Below are positions 1 through 8,830 of a DNA stretch of 54,656 nucleotides, in pieces. Made by a program: the position numbers and the translations under genes. The notes under the pieces are model-generated. The model saw nothing but the letters and a program-made list of their open reading frames with translations. It was not told where the DNA came from and made no database searches. Origin of the DNA: Winogradskyella sp. Its GTDB lineage: Bacteria; Bacteroidota; Bacteroidia; Flavobacteriales; Flavobacteriaceae. How positions within the stretch are numbered: the stretch's first letter is position 1; each line of letters opens with the position of its first letter. The DNA is taken from the NCBI GenBank assembly GCA_030149175.1, contig JASBSA010000064.1:1-54656 (forward strand), in the 5' to 3' direction.

Positions 1-41
1 CACTTAAACAACTTAAAGGCATTAAAATTAGGGCAAAAATA

Positions 42-64
42 AAGCCTGCTCATTGAGCAGGCTT
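42..64 (-). terminator. Rho-independent terminator of the HU gene
   Basis: A perfect 10-bp inverted repeat (42-51 with 55-64) has a 3-nt loop. Read on the minus strand it is followed by a T-rich run (complement of 31-41). It lies 23 bp beyond the HU stop codon. Confidence 0.85.
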
Positions 65-86
65 AATATTTTAAGAAAAAAATGTC

Positions 87-359
87 TTAGTTTACAGCGT
101 TACTTAAGTCAGAACCTGCCTTAAACTTCACTACATTTTTAGCTTTAATCTTGATAGTTTTACCAGTTTGAGGGTTTCTTCCGTCTCTAGCAGCTCTTCT
201 AGAAACTGACCAAGATCCAAATCCTACCAAAGAAACTCTGTTTCCTTTTTGTAAAGATCCTTCGATATCAATTAATAAAGAATCTAATGCTTTTTTTGCA
301 GCTGCTTTAGTAATTCCAGCATTCTCTGCCATACCATTGATTAAATCTGTTTTGTTCAT
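87..359 (-). CDS. HU family DNA-binding protein
   Basis: Small histone-like protein that binds and bends DNA as a dimer and compacts the nucleoid. The 90-aa length is standard for HU/IHF. It begins MNKTDLINGMAENAGITK (dimerisation helices) and contains the beta-arm with the family signature GRNPQTGKTIKI at about residues 60-71, followed by the VKFKAG segment. It is a single-gene unit with its own consensus promoter (424-453) and a strong terminator. HU versus IHF cannot be decided from sequence alone, but HU is the usual call for this type in Flavobacteriia. Confidence 0.96.
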   Translation of the reverse strand: MNKTDLINGMAENAGITKAAAKKALDSLLIDIEGSLQKGNRVSLVGFGSWSVSRRAARDGRNPQTGKTIKIKAKNVVKFKAGSDLSNAVN

Positions 360-423
360 AAATTTTAAATTTAAATTGTTAAATATTCAGTTTTTAAAAA
401 AATGTTTTTTAAAAATCCGTACA

Positions 424-453
424 CAAATTTATCAGTAATATTAAGCCACGCAA
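424..453 (-). promoter_or_regulatory. Consensus Bacteroidota promoter of the HU gene
   Basis: On the minus strand, TTG (451-453) is followed by exactly 19 nt and then TAAATTTG (424-431), a perfect match to the Bacteroidota -33/-7 consensus TTG-N19-TAnnTTTG. Transcription should begin near 417, giving a leader of about 57 nt before the HU start codon. Confidence 0.8.
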
Positions 454-556
454 GTAATAGCAAGGGAAATCGGCGATTTTGTTAATAAATCATGCTATTT
501 GTTAATAAAGCACTGCATTTTATCGGATTTTTCACTATCTCAATGATAACAAGGCT

Positions 557-1516
557 TTACAGAAGTTTTGCGTTTTTCGAGAATTCAAAACCATTTAGAA
601 GAGATTTTATATCCATTTTTCGCTTACCAGGTAACTGCATTTCTTTAACTTTTACGTAACCTCCTTGGCATGAAACTTTTAGTTCTGTTTTATCAGAAAA
701 AATTAATCCTGCTTCAAAATTATGAGTTTCATATTCTTTTTCTACACCATAAAGTTTAATGGATAATAGTTCATCTTCATTGTTATTCAGAAAACACCAG
801 GCTGTTGGAAAAGGATTTAAGCCTCTTATCTTGTTGTATATGGCATCTAAATCTGCATTCCAATCTATTTTACAGTTATCACGATTAAGTTTATAAGCTG
901 TTTTTAAGTCGCCTGATTTTGGTTGAATGGTAGTTATTACATCTCCCTCTTCAATTAGTTTTACGGTTTTCAGTACCAGATCACTTCCTGTGGTCATCAG
1001 TTCGTCATGCAGTTCTCCAACAGTTGCGCTTTCGCTTATATTAGTTTCTTCACTTAGTATAATGGCACCTGTATCAATTTTTTCATCAATAAAAAAGGTG
1101 GTGACTCCGGTTTTCTTTTCGCCATTTATAATGGCCCAATGTATAGGTGCTGCACCTCTGTATTGTGGTAATAAAGATGCGTGTAGGTTAAATGTACCAT
1201 ATTCTGGCATTTGCCAGACAACTTTAGGTAACATTCTAAATGCAACAATAATTTGCAAGTTGGCATTAAGCGCTTTTAATTCTTCAATAAAAGATTCAGC
1301 CTTAAGGTTTGTAGGTTGCAGTACATTAAGGTTGTGCTCTAATGCAAATTCTTTTACAGCAGACCCTTTCAATTTCTGACCACGACCAGCTTTACGATCT
1401 GGAGCTGTTATAACACCAACAACAGTGTAATTGTTGTCTATTAGCGCTTTTAAAGTGGCTACAGCAAAGTCTGGTGTTCCCATAAAAACAATTCGTAAGT
1501 CGCGTTTTTCTGTCAT
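557..1516 (-). CDS. fmt: Methionyl-tRNA formyltransferase
   Basis: Transfers a formyl group from 10-formyltetrahydrofolate to initiator Met-tRNA. The 319-aa length is normal for the family. Residues 10-17 (VFMGTPDF) open the Rossmann-like formyltransferase fold. The catalytic segment NLHASLLPQYRGAAPIHWAI (110-129) carries Asn110 and His112, and Asp148 lies in the DTG motif. The C-terminal domain follows with WNxDxxxIxNxIRGLNPFPTAW-like sequence at about 217-240. The start codon overlaps the recQ stop codon as ATGA, so translation is probably coupled to recQ. Confidence 0.97.
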   Translation of the reverse strand: MTEKRDLRIVFMGTPDFAVATLKALIDNNYTVVGVITAPDRKAGRGQKLKGSAVKEFALEHNLNVLQPTNLKAESFIEELKALNANLQIIVAFRMLPKVVWQMPEYGTFNLHASLLPQYRGAAPIHWAIINGEKKTGVTTFFIDEKIDTGAIILSEETNISESATVGELHDELMTTGSDLVLKTVKLIEEGDVITTIQPKSGDLKTAYKLNRDNCKIDWNADLDAIYNKIRGLNPFPTAWCFLNNNEDELLSIKLYGVEKEYETHNFEAGLIFSDKTELKVSCQGGYVKVKEMQLPGKRKMDIKSLLNGFEFSKNAKLL

Positions 1517-3408
1517 AGTATTTTGTAGGTGTTTGCGTCTGTAATTTTAATTTTTCTAGTTTCGATTAGTGCTTTAAGAGATGCTATTAGTTCGCTCTCA
1601 GCACAGCTAACGATGAGTAATAATTGTCGCGAAGATAAATTTTCTTGCTCTAATGCTTTTAGGATTTTATCAGCAACATTGTCATTTGTTTTAGTTTGTG
1701 GATTTGTTGTTTTTTGAAGACAAACTGAACACAAACCGCAATCTTCTTTTGTTTTTTCGCCAAAGTAAGCAAGCAATTGTCTGTTTTTACAAATCGTATC
1801 GTTATTTACATAGTTTATAACTGCTTCAACTTGTTGATGCTTTAGTTGGTGTTGTTGCTCTATAGTTTTTATTATAGGGTTTATTGTGATACTATCTTCA
1901 CGAGGCTTTAAGAACGTAATTTCAGAATCTGTATTTGCCATTTCTAAGCTAATGACTTCATCCTTTTCTAGTTGCTTTAGCTGCTCAATAACTTTTTTCT
2001 CTGGCATGCTGGTTTTTTCAATAACTAAATTTAAGTTTACTTTAGTTTCATAATCAAAAATACCACCGTAGGTACGAAGCAATACTTTTACTAGTGTATT
2101 TAATTCTAAATGACGTTCTAAGTATTGAAATAATGGATTATTAGGAATTAAAAACTGAATCTTAGTCCTAAAGTTAAAATGTTGCGTTAAGGCGATAATT
2201 GAGTTTCTATCTAAAAGAGTTAGAGTGTTATAAGTAATACTTGGATTTAGTTTATAAGTAGCACAAAATGTTTTAAAATCGAATTGAAATGTGCTGTTTT
2301 CTCCTTCTCCGTATGCAATTTGAAAATAGCTACACAACTTCTTGTAAATAGTTTTTACGTAATCTGAAGACGGTAAAGTACTTAAAAACTGACTTTTTAA
2401 ATGATCTTCATCTATATTTTGTTTTAAGATAACAGCGTTTGCTAATTTACCATCTCTCCCAGCTCTCCCAGCTTCTTGATAATAACTTTCTATACTTTCT
2501 GGTAAATTAAAATGAATTACGTTTTTTACATTAGATTTATCAATGCCCATGCCAAAGGCTGTTGTAGCGACCATGATAAGTTTTTGCTCACTAAGCCATT
2601 GCTGTAATCTTTCATTTTTTTCTTTATTGGTAATGCCTCCATGGTAAAAGGTAGATGAAAAACCTTGAGCCTCTATGTAATTACTAATGTCTTTTGTAGC
2701 GCGTCTGTTCCTAACATATACAATAGAACTTCCTTGGTTTTTGCTTATGATATGCTTTAACTGAAATAATTTATCTTCAGTTTGAACAACTTGATAAGCA
2801 ATATTTTTTCTTGTAAAAGAAGCTTTGTAAACTTTTGAGGCTACAAAATCTAAGTTTTCAATAATATCATCTATAATAGTGTACTTAGCAGATGCTGTTA
2901 GTGCTATACAATTTACCTGTGGGTGAAGTTGTCTTAATATTGAAATATTTTTATAAGCTGGTCTAAAATCATTTCCCCATTGACTAATACAGTGTGCTTC
3001 ATCTACAGCTATAAGGTTTACTTGCATAAGCTGTAAGCGTTCCTGTACCAATGGTTGTTGTAAACGCTCAGGAGAAAGATAGAGAAACTTATAATTACCA
3101 TAAATACAATTGTCTAATTGTATATCTAAGTCTTTGTAAGACATACCAGAGGTTAACGCTATTGCTTTAATTCCTCTTTGTTTTAGTGTATTAATCTGGT
3201 CTTTCATTAAGGCAATAAGTGGAGAAACCACAACACAAATACCTTCTTTCATAAGAGCAGGAACCTGGAAACAGATTGATTTTCCACCACCAGTTGGCAA
3301 CAAGGCAAAGGTATCTTCGTTTGCTAAAACCGAATTAATGATGTCTTCTTGTAAAGGTCTAAAAGACATATAACTCCAGTAACGTTCTAAAACTTCAATA
3401 GGATGCAT
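1513..3408 (-). CDS. recQ: ATP-dependent DNA helicase, RecQ family
   Basis: Superfamily 2 3'-5' DNA helicase acting in recombination and fork repair. Walker A is LLPTGGGKS (37-44), the DEAH box is at 136-139 followed by CISQWGNDFRP, and motif VI is QEAGRAGRDG. A four-cysteine zinc site follows near residues 545-570 (C..., CGLC, C). The 631 aa cover helicase, zinc and a C-terminal helical or winged region; I see no convincing HRDC domain. It lies 2 bp after the AAA NTPase gene and overlaps fmt by 4 bp, so the three probably form an operon. Confidence 0.95.
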   Translation of the reverse strand: MHPIEVLERYWSYMSFRPLQEDIINSVLANEDTFALLPTGGGKSICFQVPALMKEGICVVVSPLIALMKDQINTLKQRGIKAIALTSGMSYKDLDIQLDNCIYGNYKFLYLSPERLQQPLVQERLQLMQVNLIAVDEAHCISQWGNDFRPAYKNISILRQLHPQVNCIALTASAKYTIIDDIIENLDFVASKVYKASFTRKNIAYQVVQTEDKLFQLKHIISKNQGSSIVYVRNRRATKDISNYIEAQGFSSTFYHGGITNKEKNERLQQWLSEQKLIMVATTAFGMGIDKSNVKNVIHFNLPESIESYYQEAGRAGRDGKLANAVILKQNIDEDHLKSQFLSTLPSSDYVKTIYKKLCSYFQIAYGEGENSTFQFDFKTFCATYKLNPSITYNTLTLLDRNSIIALTQHFNFRTKIQFLIPNNPLFQYLERHLELNTLVKVLLRTYGGIFDYETKVNLNLVIEKTSMPEKKVIEQLKQLEKDEVISLEMANTDSEITFLKPREDSITINPIIKTIEQQHQLKHQQVEAVINYVNNDTICKNRQLLAYFGEKTKEDCGLCSVCLQKTTNPQTKTNDNVADKILKALEQENLSSRQLLLIVSCAESELIASLKALIETRKIKITDANTYKIL

Positions 3409-3410
3409 TA

Positions 3411-3998
3411 CTACAAATTTAAGACCTCTAGAATAAAATCAGTTCTTTTTTCTATAGTTTCAAAAGGGACATCAATTAATTGATACCCAAATTTCATGTA
3501 AGTCTTTAATAAATGATGGTGAATTTCTATGGCTTGCTCAAAATTTTCATAACGTTCGCTATCACTAGTAAAAATTTCTTGCCATGGAGCTAATACAAAA
3601 ACATAATTGTAACGGTTGTTTACAGATGCATCCTTAAAATACTGAGGGTATTTGTCACCTATATAATCCATATAAGCCAAAATGTCTGGTATGCCTCTAT
3701 CTAAAAAAACGGTATTGACAGTTTCCTTAGAAGCGTTGTTATATTGCCTTAAACGCCCTTCTAAAAGCTTTTCACTAAAGAGAAGAGGCTCTGTTAAAAA
3801 AAGCTGTTCTATACCATCTTTCCTTGCTTGTAGTGTGACTTCTCTAGATATTTCATCATAGCATAAGAAACCACGAGTTTTAAGATCATTTATTATTGAT
3901 GATTTTCCGGTACCAGGACCACCTGTGATTACGATTTTCTTAGGACTCAAATTGGCAGTATTTTTGCAGTAAAAATCGTGATAATATATTAAAACCAA
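3411..3998 (-). CDS. AAA-type P-loop NTPase/kinase-like protein
   Basis: A P-loop protein with Walker A GGPGTGKSSII at about residues 26-36 (numbered from 3998) and a following CYDEISREV segment, the pattern of the AAA_28 (NTPase/kinase-like) family found beside recQ in flavobacteria. The substrate is unknown. The start is uncertain: no ATG exists upstream of the P-loop, so initiation would be at TTG 3998 or, giving a more typical N-terminus, TTG 3950. It is the first gene of the probable AAA-recQ-fmt operon and is divergent from the DUF493 gene 37 bp away. Confidence 0.85.
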   Translation of the reverse strand: MVLIYYHDFYCKNTANLSPKKIVITGGPGTGKSSIINDLKTRGFLCYDEISREVTLQARKDGIEQLFLTEPLLFSEKLLEGRLRQYNNASKETVNTVFLDRGIPDILAYMDYIGDKYPQYFKDASVNNRYNYVFVLAPWQEIFTSDSERYENFEQAIEIHHHLLKTYMKFGYQLIDVPFETIEKRTDFILEVLNL

Positions 3999-4015
3999 AA
4001 ATGCAAAGTAAGATG

Positions 4016-4023
4016 TATCTTTG
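4016..4023 (+). promoter_or_regulatory. -7 element TATCTTTG upstream of the DUF493 gene
   Basis: TATCTTTG matches TAnnTTTG exactly, but no TTG occurs 19 nt upstream. The predicted start site near 4030 leaves a leader of only 6-12 nt, depending on whether ATG 4036 or ATG 4042 is used. Confidence 0.5.
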
Positions 4024-4035
4024 CGTTTATAAAAA

Positions 4036-4335
4036 ATGATAATGGATAAGAATAAAAAATCAGAAGAGTTTTATAAAAAACTTAAGGCACAGTTGCACGA
4101 TACAGCCCTTTGGCCAACAGAATACTTATATAAATTTATAGTCATTTCTGAAACTTCAAAAATTGAGGAAGTAAAGGCTTTATTCAATCATACTGGTGCG
4201 GTAATTAATACAAGACCGTCTAAGAACGGTAAATACACAAGCGTTTCTGTAAATGTTAGAATGAAAAACCCTGATGCTGTCATTGCCAAATATAAGGAAG
4301 TCGGTGAAAAGGTTGAAGGTGTAATTTCCCTTTAA
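4036..4335 (+). CDS. DUF493 (YbeD-like) family protein
   Basis: A 99-aa protein with the ferredoxin-like DUF493 fold: the central segment YKFIVISETSKIEEVKALF is followed by the SKNGKYTSVSVNVRM core and a terminal EGVISL strand. E. coli YbeD belongs here; its role, possibly regulatory, is not settled. ATG 4036 and ATG 4042 are in frame and both plausible. The gene opens a plus-strand run with DUF4290 and murA, although the 88-bp gap suggests a separate promoter for those two. Confidence 0.85.
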   Translation: MIMDKNKKSEEFYKKLKAQLHDTALWPTEYLYKFIVISETSKIEEVKALFNHTGAVINTRPSKNGKYTSVSVNVRMKNPDAVIAKYKEVGEKVEGVISL

Positions 4336-4423
4336 AATTTATTCTAAGCTAGCTATTTTTTTGTACTTTGCGACAAAACCTAGAAACTACGGGTTTTAAA
4401 ATAATTTACTACACATTCATATT

Positions 4424-5065
4424 TTGATAGATACTTTAGAATACAACACAGAACGCGAACATTTAATTATACCAGAGTATGGTCGTCATCTTCAGAAGAT
4501 GATTAATTATGCCAAATCACGCGAAACAAAAGAAGAACGAAACAAACTAGCAAAAGCCATTATTTCTGTAATGGGAAATCTGCAGCCTCATTTAAGAGAT
4601 GTACCAGATTTTCAGCATAAGTTATGGGATCAGTTATTTATTATGTCTGATTTTGAATTAGATGCAGATTCTCCATATCCTAAGCCATCTCGTGAAGAAT
4701 TAACTGCAGGGCCAGAGCCTTTAAAATACCCTCAAAACCACCCTAAATATCGATTTTATGGCAATAACATAAAAACGATGATAGATGTCGCTTGTACATG
4801 GGAAAAAGGCGAAATGAAAGAAGCACTGATCTACACTATAGCAAACCACATGAAAAAGTGTTACCTCAATTGGAACAAAGATAGTGTAGAGGATAACGTT
4901 ATTTTTGATCATTTGTTTGAATTGTCTAACGGAAAAATAAACCTTAAGAATAGTGAAGAAGACCTCAGTGATTCTTCAAGTTTAATGCGTACAAAGTCTA
5001 AGTATAGCAATAAGGGAGGCAAAAAGTCAAAAAAGAAATATTCTAACAATCGTAAACGTTACTAA
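4424..5065 (+). CDS. DUF4290 domain-containing protein
   Basis: A 213-aa cytoplasmic protein of the Bacteroidota-specific DUF4290 family, recognised from LEYNTEREHLIIPEYGRH near the N-terminus and the WDQLFIMSDFELDADSPYPKP-like middle. The tail (about 185-213) is rich in Lys and Ser (SKYSNKGGKKSKKKYSNN). No ATG is available: an in-frame stop lies at 4397-4399, so TTG 4424 (or ATT 4421) must be the start. It ends 6 bp before murA, a conserved pairing that suggests a link to the cell envelope, but no biochemical role is known to me. Confidence 0.85.
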   Translation: MIDTLEYNTEREHLIIPEYGRHLQKMINYAKSRETKEERNKLAKAIISVMGNLQPHLRDVPDFQHKLWDQLFIMSDFELDADSPYPKPSREELTAGPEPLKYPQNHPKYRFYGNNIKTMIDVACTWEKGEMKEALIYTIANHMKKCYLNWNKDSVEDNVIFDHLFELSNGKINLKNSEEDLSDSSSLMRTKSKYSNKGGKKSKKKYSNNRKRY

Positions 5066-5071
5066 TAACGA

Positions 5072-6388
5072 ATGGGTACATTTAAAATCGAAGGCGGACA
5101 CCAACTAAAAGGTTCAATAAAACCTCAAGGTGCCAAAAACGAAGCCTTGCAAATACTTTGTGCAGTTTTGCTAACTCCAGAGACTGTTACTATCAATAAT
5201 ATTCCAGATATCATTGATGTGAACAAGCTAATTGCTTTATTAGGAAAACTGGGAGTTAAGATCAAAAAACTAGGACAAGGATCTTACAGTTTTAAGGCTG
5301 ATGAAGTTAACCTACAATACCTAGAATCGGCAGAGTTTAAAGAAGATGGAAAAGGGTTAAGAGGTTCTATTATGATTGTAGGGCCATTGTTAGGTCGTTT
5401 CGGCAAGGGCTATATTCCTAAGCCAGGCGGAGATAAAATAGGTCGTCGTCGTTTAGATACTCATTTTGAAGGGTTCATTAATCTTGGTGCCAAATTTAGG
5501 TACAACAGAGAAGATTATTTCTATGGTGTAGAAGCAGAAGAGTTAAAAGGAACTTATATGCTTTTGGATGAGGCCTCCGTAACAGGTACTGCAAATATTG
5601 TTATGGCAGCGGTTTTGGCCAAAGGCCAAACAACCATCTATAATGCTGCTTGTGAACCTTACTTGCAACAGCTATGTAAAATGCTAAATAGAATGGGAGC
5701 TAAAATCTCTGGTATTGGTTCTAATATGCTCATTATTGATGGTGTTGAAAGCTTAGGTGGTACAGAGCACAAAATGCTACCAGATATGATTGAAATAGGT
5801 AGTTGGATTGGTTTAGCAGCAATGACAAAAAGTGAATTGACCATAGAAGATGTTAGCTGGGATGATTTAGGTCAAATACCAACAGTTTTCAGAAAGTTAG
5901 GCATAACTGTAGAACAGCAAGGGGACGATATTCATATTCCTGCACACAAGGATGGCTATCAAATTCAGAATTTTATAGATGGCTCTATCCTTACAATTGC
6001 AGATGCTCCTTGGCCTGGTTTTACTCCAGATTTATTAAGTATTGTTTTGGTTATTGCAACACAAGCTAGAGGTGAAGTTTTAATTCATCAAAAAATGTTT
6101 GAAAGTCGCTTGTTCTTTGTTGATAAGTTGATTGATATGGGAGCAAAAATTATCCTTTGCGATCCACACAGAGCAACAGTTATTGGGCATGATTTTAAGT
6201 CACAACTAAAAGCAACAACAATGACCTCACCAGATATTAGAGCTGGTATTTCATTATTAATTGCGGCATTATCAGCAAAAGGAACATCTACAATTCATAA
6301 CATTGAACAGATAGATAGAGGTTATGAGGATATCGATGAACGTCTCAGGGCAATTGGTGCCAAGATAGAACGTGTTCCTGGTAATTAG
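5072..6388 (+). CDS. murA: UDP-N-acetylglucosamine 1-carboxyvinyltransferase, fosfomycin-insensitive type
   Basis: First committed step of peptidoglycan synthesis: adds enolpyruvate from PEP to UDP-GlcNAc in the cytoplasm. The 438 aa form the usual two EPSP-synthase-like domains. KNEALQ (22-27) and the RGSIMIVGPLLGRFG segment (97-111) are typical. In the active-site loop PGGDKIG, residue 121 is Asp (codon 5432-5434, GAT) where E. coli has Cys115, the residue that fosfomycin alkylates. Asp at this site is known in Mycobacterium and Chlamydia and gives intrinsic fosfomycin resistance. Translation is probably coupled with DUF4290; terminator at 6412-6442. Confidence 0.97.
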   Translation: MGTFKIEGGHQLKGSIKPQGAKNEALQILCAVLLTPETVTINNIPDIIDVNKLIALLGKLGVKIKKLGQGSYSFKADEVNLQYLESAEFKEDGKGLRGSIMIVGPLLGRFGKGYIPKPGGDKIGRRRLDTHFEGFINLGAKFRYNREDYFYGVEAEELKGTYMLLDEASVTGTANIVMAAVLAKGQTTIYNAACEPYLQQLCKMLNRMGAKISGIGSNMLIIDGVESLGGTEHKMLPDMIEIGSWIGLAAMTKSELTIEDVSWDDLGQIPTVFRKLGITVEQQGDDIHIPAHKDGYQIQNFIDGSILTIADAPWPGFTPDLLSIVLVIATQARGEVLIHQKMFESRLFFVDKLIDMGAKIILCDPHRATVIGHDFKSQLKATTMTSPDIRAGISLLIAALSAKGTSTIHNIEQIDRGYEDIDERLRAIGAKIERVPGN

Positions 6389-6411
6389 AAAACTACACAA
6401 CAAAAATAAAG

Positions 6412-6442
6412 AAAGCTTCAAATACTAATTTGAAGCTTTTTT
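6412..6442 (+). terminator. Rho-independent terminator of the DUF4290-murA operon
   Basis: A perfect 12-bp stem (6412-6423 with 6428-6439), loop ACTA, then Ts to 6442. It lies 23 bp after the murA stop. Confidence 0.9.
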
Positions 6443-6451
6443 AATAAAACT

Positions 6452-6476
6452 AAACCCTGAATAAACTTCAGGGTTT
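6452..6476 (-). terminator. Terminator at the end of the photolyase operon
   Basis: An inverted repeat with a 10-bp stem (6452-6461 with 6467-6476) and a 5-nt loop. On the minus strand it is followed by AGTTTTATT, so it probably ends transcripts of the photolyase operon, whose last stop codon lies at 6571. It sits back to back with the murA terminator. Confidence 0.65.
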
Positions 6477-6570
6477 AAAAATTGTTTATTGAAATGGTTA
6501 TTTCAGTTAAGACATGTGTCTTATTTTTTGTAACGTATTTGTTATGAAATTATTGCATAGACCTTGAAAT

Positions 6571-7875
6571 TTAATTCAAAGCAGCTTTATAAGTAGCTAA
6601 ACAACGCTCTCTTGCTTCTTTATGATCTACCATTGGTTTAGGGTACGTTAATTCTTGATATTCCGGAACCCATTCTTTTATATATTGATAATCTTTGTCA
6701 AACTTTTTTATTTGAGACGTTGGGTTAAAGATTCTAAAATAAGGAGCAGCATCGACACCAGAACCAGCAACCCACTGCCAATTACCAACGTTGCTTGCCA
6801 TTTCATAATCGTGTAACTTTTCTGCAAAATAGGCTTCGCCCCAACGCCAATCAATCAAAAGGTGTTTACACAAAAAACTACCAACTAACATTCTAACTCG
6901 GTTGTGCATAAAACCGGTTTTGTTGAGTTGCCTCATACCTGCGTCAACCAATGGGTAGCCGGTTTTTCCGTCACACCATTTCTTAAACTCTTGTTCATTG
7001 TTACGCCATTCAATTCTGTCGTATTTAGATTTAAAGGCCTTGTCTTTGGTATGCGGAAAATGCCACAAGATTTGCATAAAAAATTCGCGCCAAATCAATT
7101 CTTGCCAAAAAATCTCGTTGTCTTCGTTTATAGCTTTCTTAACCATTTTTCTTATACTAACAGTTCCGAAGCGTAAATGAGGGCCTAAGCGTGATGTAGC
7201 GTCCTTAGCAGGAAAATTTCGAGTAGCTTCATATTCCTGAATTAAAGTAGGAGTAACCTCATAAGGTACAATGACTTGATTGGATTTCTCAAAACCAATA
7301 TCAGACAAGCTTAAATTAGGCAACCTAGTGTGCTCAAAAAGATTATTCAAAAAAGAATTAGTATAATATATTTTTAAATCTATGGTTTTGAACTTTTCTT
7401 TCCAGGTTCGCATGTACGGAGTGTACACAACATAAGGATCTCCGTCTTTTTTCACAACCTCGTCTTTTTCAAAAATTACTTGATCCTTGAAAGTCTTAAA
7501 TTCAATTTTTTGTGATTCTAAATACGATTGCACCGCTTCATCACGTTCTTTAGCATAGGGCTCATAATCGTGATTGGTATAAACTGTATTAATCTTAAAA
7601 TCTTTAGTGAGTTGCTTGTAGATTTCAATAGGTTTTCCGTGATATATGGCAATACTACTATTATGATGGTCTTGTAGTTCTTGCCTCATATTTTGTAAAG
7701 TGTCGTGTATAAAGGTTACTCGTGCATCATTTTTTGGTAAACTGTCCAAGATTTGAGAGTCAAAAATGAAAATAGGTAAAACAGGATGATCACTTTTTAG
7801 TGCTTCATAAAATCCTACATTGTCATCTAATCTCAAGTCTCTGCGAAACCAAAATATATTTACTGTTTTGCTCAT
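6571..7875 (-). CDS. Deoxyribodipyrimidine photolyase (class I CPD photolyase)
   Basis: Uses light and FADH- to split cyclobutane pyrimidine dimers in DNA. The 434 aa begin with the antenna domain (VNIFWFRRDLRLDDN). The FAD domain carries RLGPHLRFGTVSIRK, WQELIWREFFMQI, DAGMRQLNKTGFMHNRVRM, and the hallmark NVGNWQWVAGSGVDAAPYF followed by RIFNP. It is the last gene of the ten-gene operon that starts at 11920, one base after the SRPBCC gene. One of four photolyase/cryptochrome-family genes in 10 kb. The antenna is probably a folate, which fits folE in the same operon. Confidence 0.95.
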   Translation of the reverse strand: MSKTVNIFWFRRDLRLDDNVGFYEALKSDHPVLPIFIFDSQILDSLPKNDARVTFIHDTLQNMRQELQDHHNSSIAIYHGKPIEIYKQLTKDFKINTVYTNHDYEPYAKERDEAVQSYLESQKIEFKTFKDQVIFEKDEVVKKDGDPYVVYTPYMRTWKEKFKTIDLKIYYTNSFLNNLFEHTRLPNLSLSDIGFEKSNQVIVPYEVTPTLIQEYEATRNFPAKDATSRLGPHLRFGTVSIRKMVKKAINEDNEIFWQELIWREFFMQILWHFPHTKDKAFKSKYDRIEWRNNEQEFKKWCDGKTGYPLVDAGMRQLNKTGFMHNRVRMLVGSFLCKHLLIDWRWGEAYFAEKLHDYEMASNVGNWQWVAGSGVDAAPYFRIFNPTSQIKKFDKDYQYIKEWVPEYQELTYPKPMVDHKEARERCLATYKAALN

Positions 7876-7876
7876 A

Positions 7877-8338
7877 CTAATATTTTCCGAAAAGCTCTTC
7901 CAACTTTTTAGTTCTGTAATTAAAGATTTCTTCTAGTTTTGGTTTTACCAAAATAGGATGCACCATTTGCCCCAAGATTCCCATAGGTATCTTATAATCT
8001 ACAATATCCTCCATTTCTACGCCACCATCGATTGGTTTGATAAAATGCTTATGGTGCCACAAAGCGTAAGGCCCAAAACGCTGTTCGTCTACAAAGTATT
8101 CTTTATCCTTAACATGTGTTATTTCTGTAACCCATTTGGTTTTAATACCTAATACTGGTGTTACGATATACTGAATGATTTGGCCTGGAAACATTGGCCT
8201 ATCTGCGCCTGAAAGTATGTTAAAACCCATATAATCTGGTGTGATTGTTTTTAAGTTTTTAGGGCTTGATAAAAATTCCCAAGCTTCGTCAACAGATATA
8301 GGTAAATTTTGTTTTTTGTGGAGTGTATATATCTTCAT
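7877..8338 (-). CDS. SRPBCC family protein (START/polyketide-cyclase-like fold)
   Basis: A 153-aa soluble protein. The N-terminal LPISVDEAWEFLSSPKNLKTITPDYM segment is the typical SRPBCC helix-grip opening, and the C-terminal helix (VKPKLEEIFNYRTKKLEELF) closes the ligand pocket. The ligand is unknown. It lies 1 bp upstream of the photolyase gene. SRPBCC proteins are frequent partners of photolyase genes in bacterial light-response clusters, which suggests a lipid- or pigment-related role; this is inference. Confidence 0.85.
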   Translation of the reverse strand: MKIYTLHKKQNLPISVDEAWEFLSSPKNLKTITPDYMGFNILSGADRPMFPGQIIQYIVTPVLGIKTKWVTEITHVKDKEYFVDEQRFGPYALWHHKHFIKPIDGGVEMEDIVDYKIPMGILGQMVHPILVKPKLEEIFNYRTKKLEELFGKY

Positions 8339-8358
8339 TTTGAGTGTTTAACAAATTA

Positions 8359-8823
8359 TTAGTTGTATACAACAACATATGCATTGAGCGATGTTGCAAT
8401 ACAGAGCCAAATTATATAAGGTAGTAAGAGGTACTTTGCGTATTTTAACCTATCACTTCTAAAGGTGATAAAAAAGTATAAAATTACTAGTAAAAGTAGA
8501 CTGATAATTGCCAATCCGAGAACTGTGAAATGCTGGTTGAAGAATACCCAATTCCAGCCGACATTCAAAATCACTTGAAATCCGTATATCGTCCAAAGGA
8601 ACTTGGATTTACGATCACTAAATAATTCTGCTAAATACCACGAGAAGCAAAGCATAATGAATGCCCAAGCTACGCCAAACACCCATCCAGGTGGTGTCCA
8701 TGGAGCTTTATTTAAACCCAAATACCAATCTGATGTTGGACCATTATTCATTAGCCAACTTCCTAAGGCTAAGCCACCAAAATTGATAACTAAAAATAGG
8801 ATGAAATAGGTAACCTTGTTCAA
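8359..8823 (-). CDS. tspO: TspO/MBR family tryptophan-rich sensory protein
   Basis: A five-helix membrane protein of 154 aa, close to the family norm. The signature LNKAPWTPPGWVFGVAWAFI lies after the first helix, and the WNWVFFNQH segment is conserved too. TspO proteins bind porphyrins; bacterial members influence tetrapyrrole-linked photo-oxidative stress, and some degrade protoporphyrin in light. Its place among photolyases, glutathione peroxidase and an SRPBCC protein agrees with a photoprotective role. Confidence 0.92.
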   Translation of the reverse strand: MNKVTYFILFLVINFGGLALGSWLMNNGPTSDWYLGLNKAPWTPPGWVFGVAWAFIMLCFSWYLAELFSDRKSKFLWTIYGFQVILNVGWNWVFFNQHFTVLGLAIISLLLLVILYFFITFRSDRLKYAKYLLLPYIIWLCIATSLNAYVVVYN

Positions 8824-8830
8824 TGCTAAA

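Noticed and set aside
927-1379. 150-aa plus-strand frame antisense to fmt
   Set aside because: Opposite the formyltransferase catalytic region; Ser-rich shadow translation.
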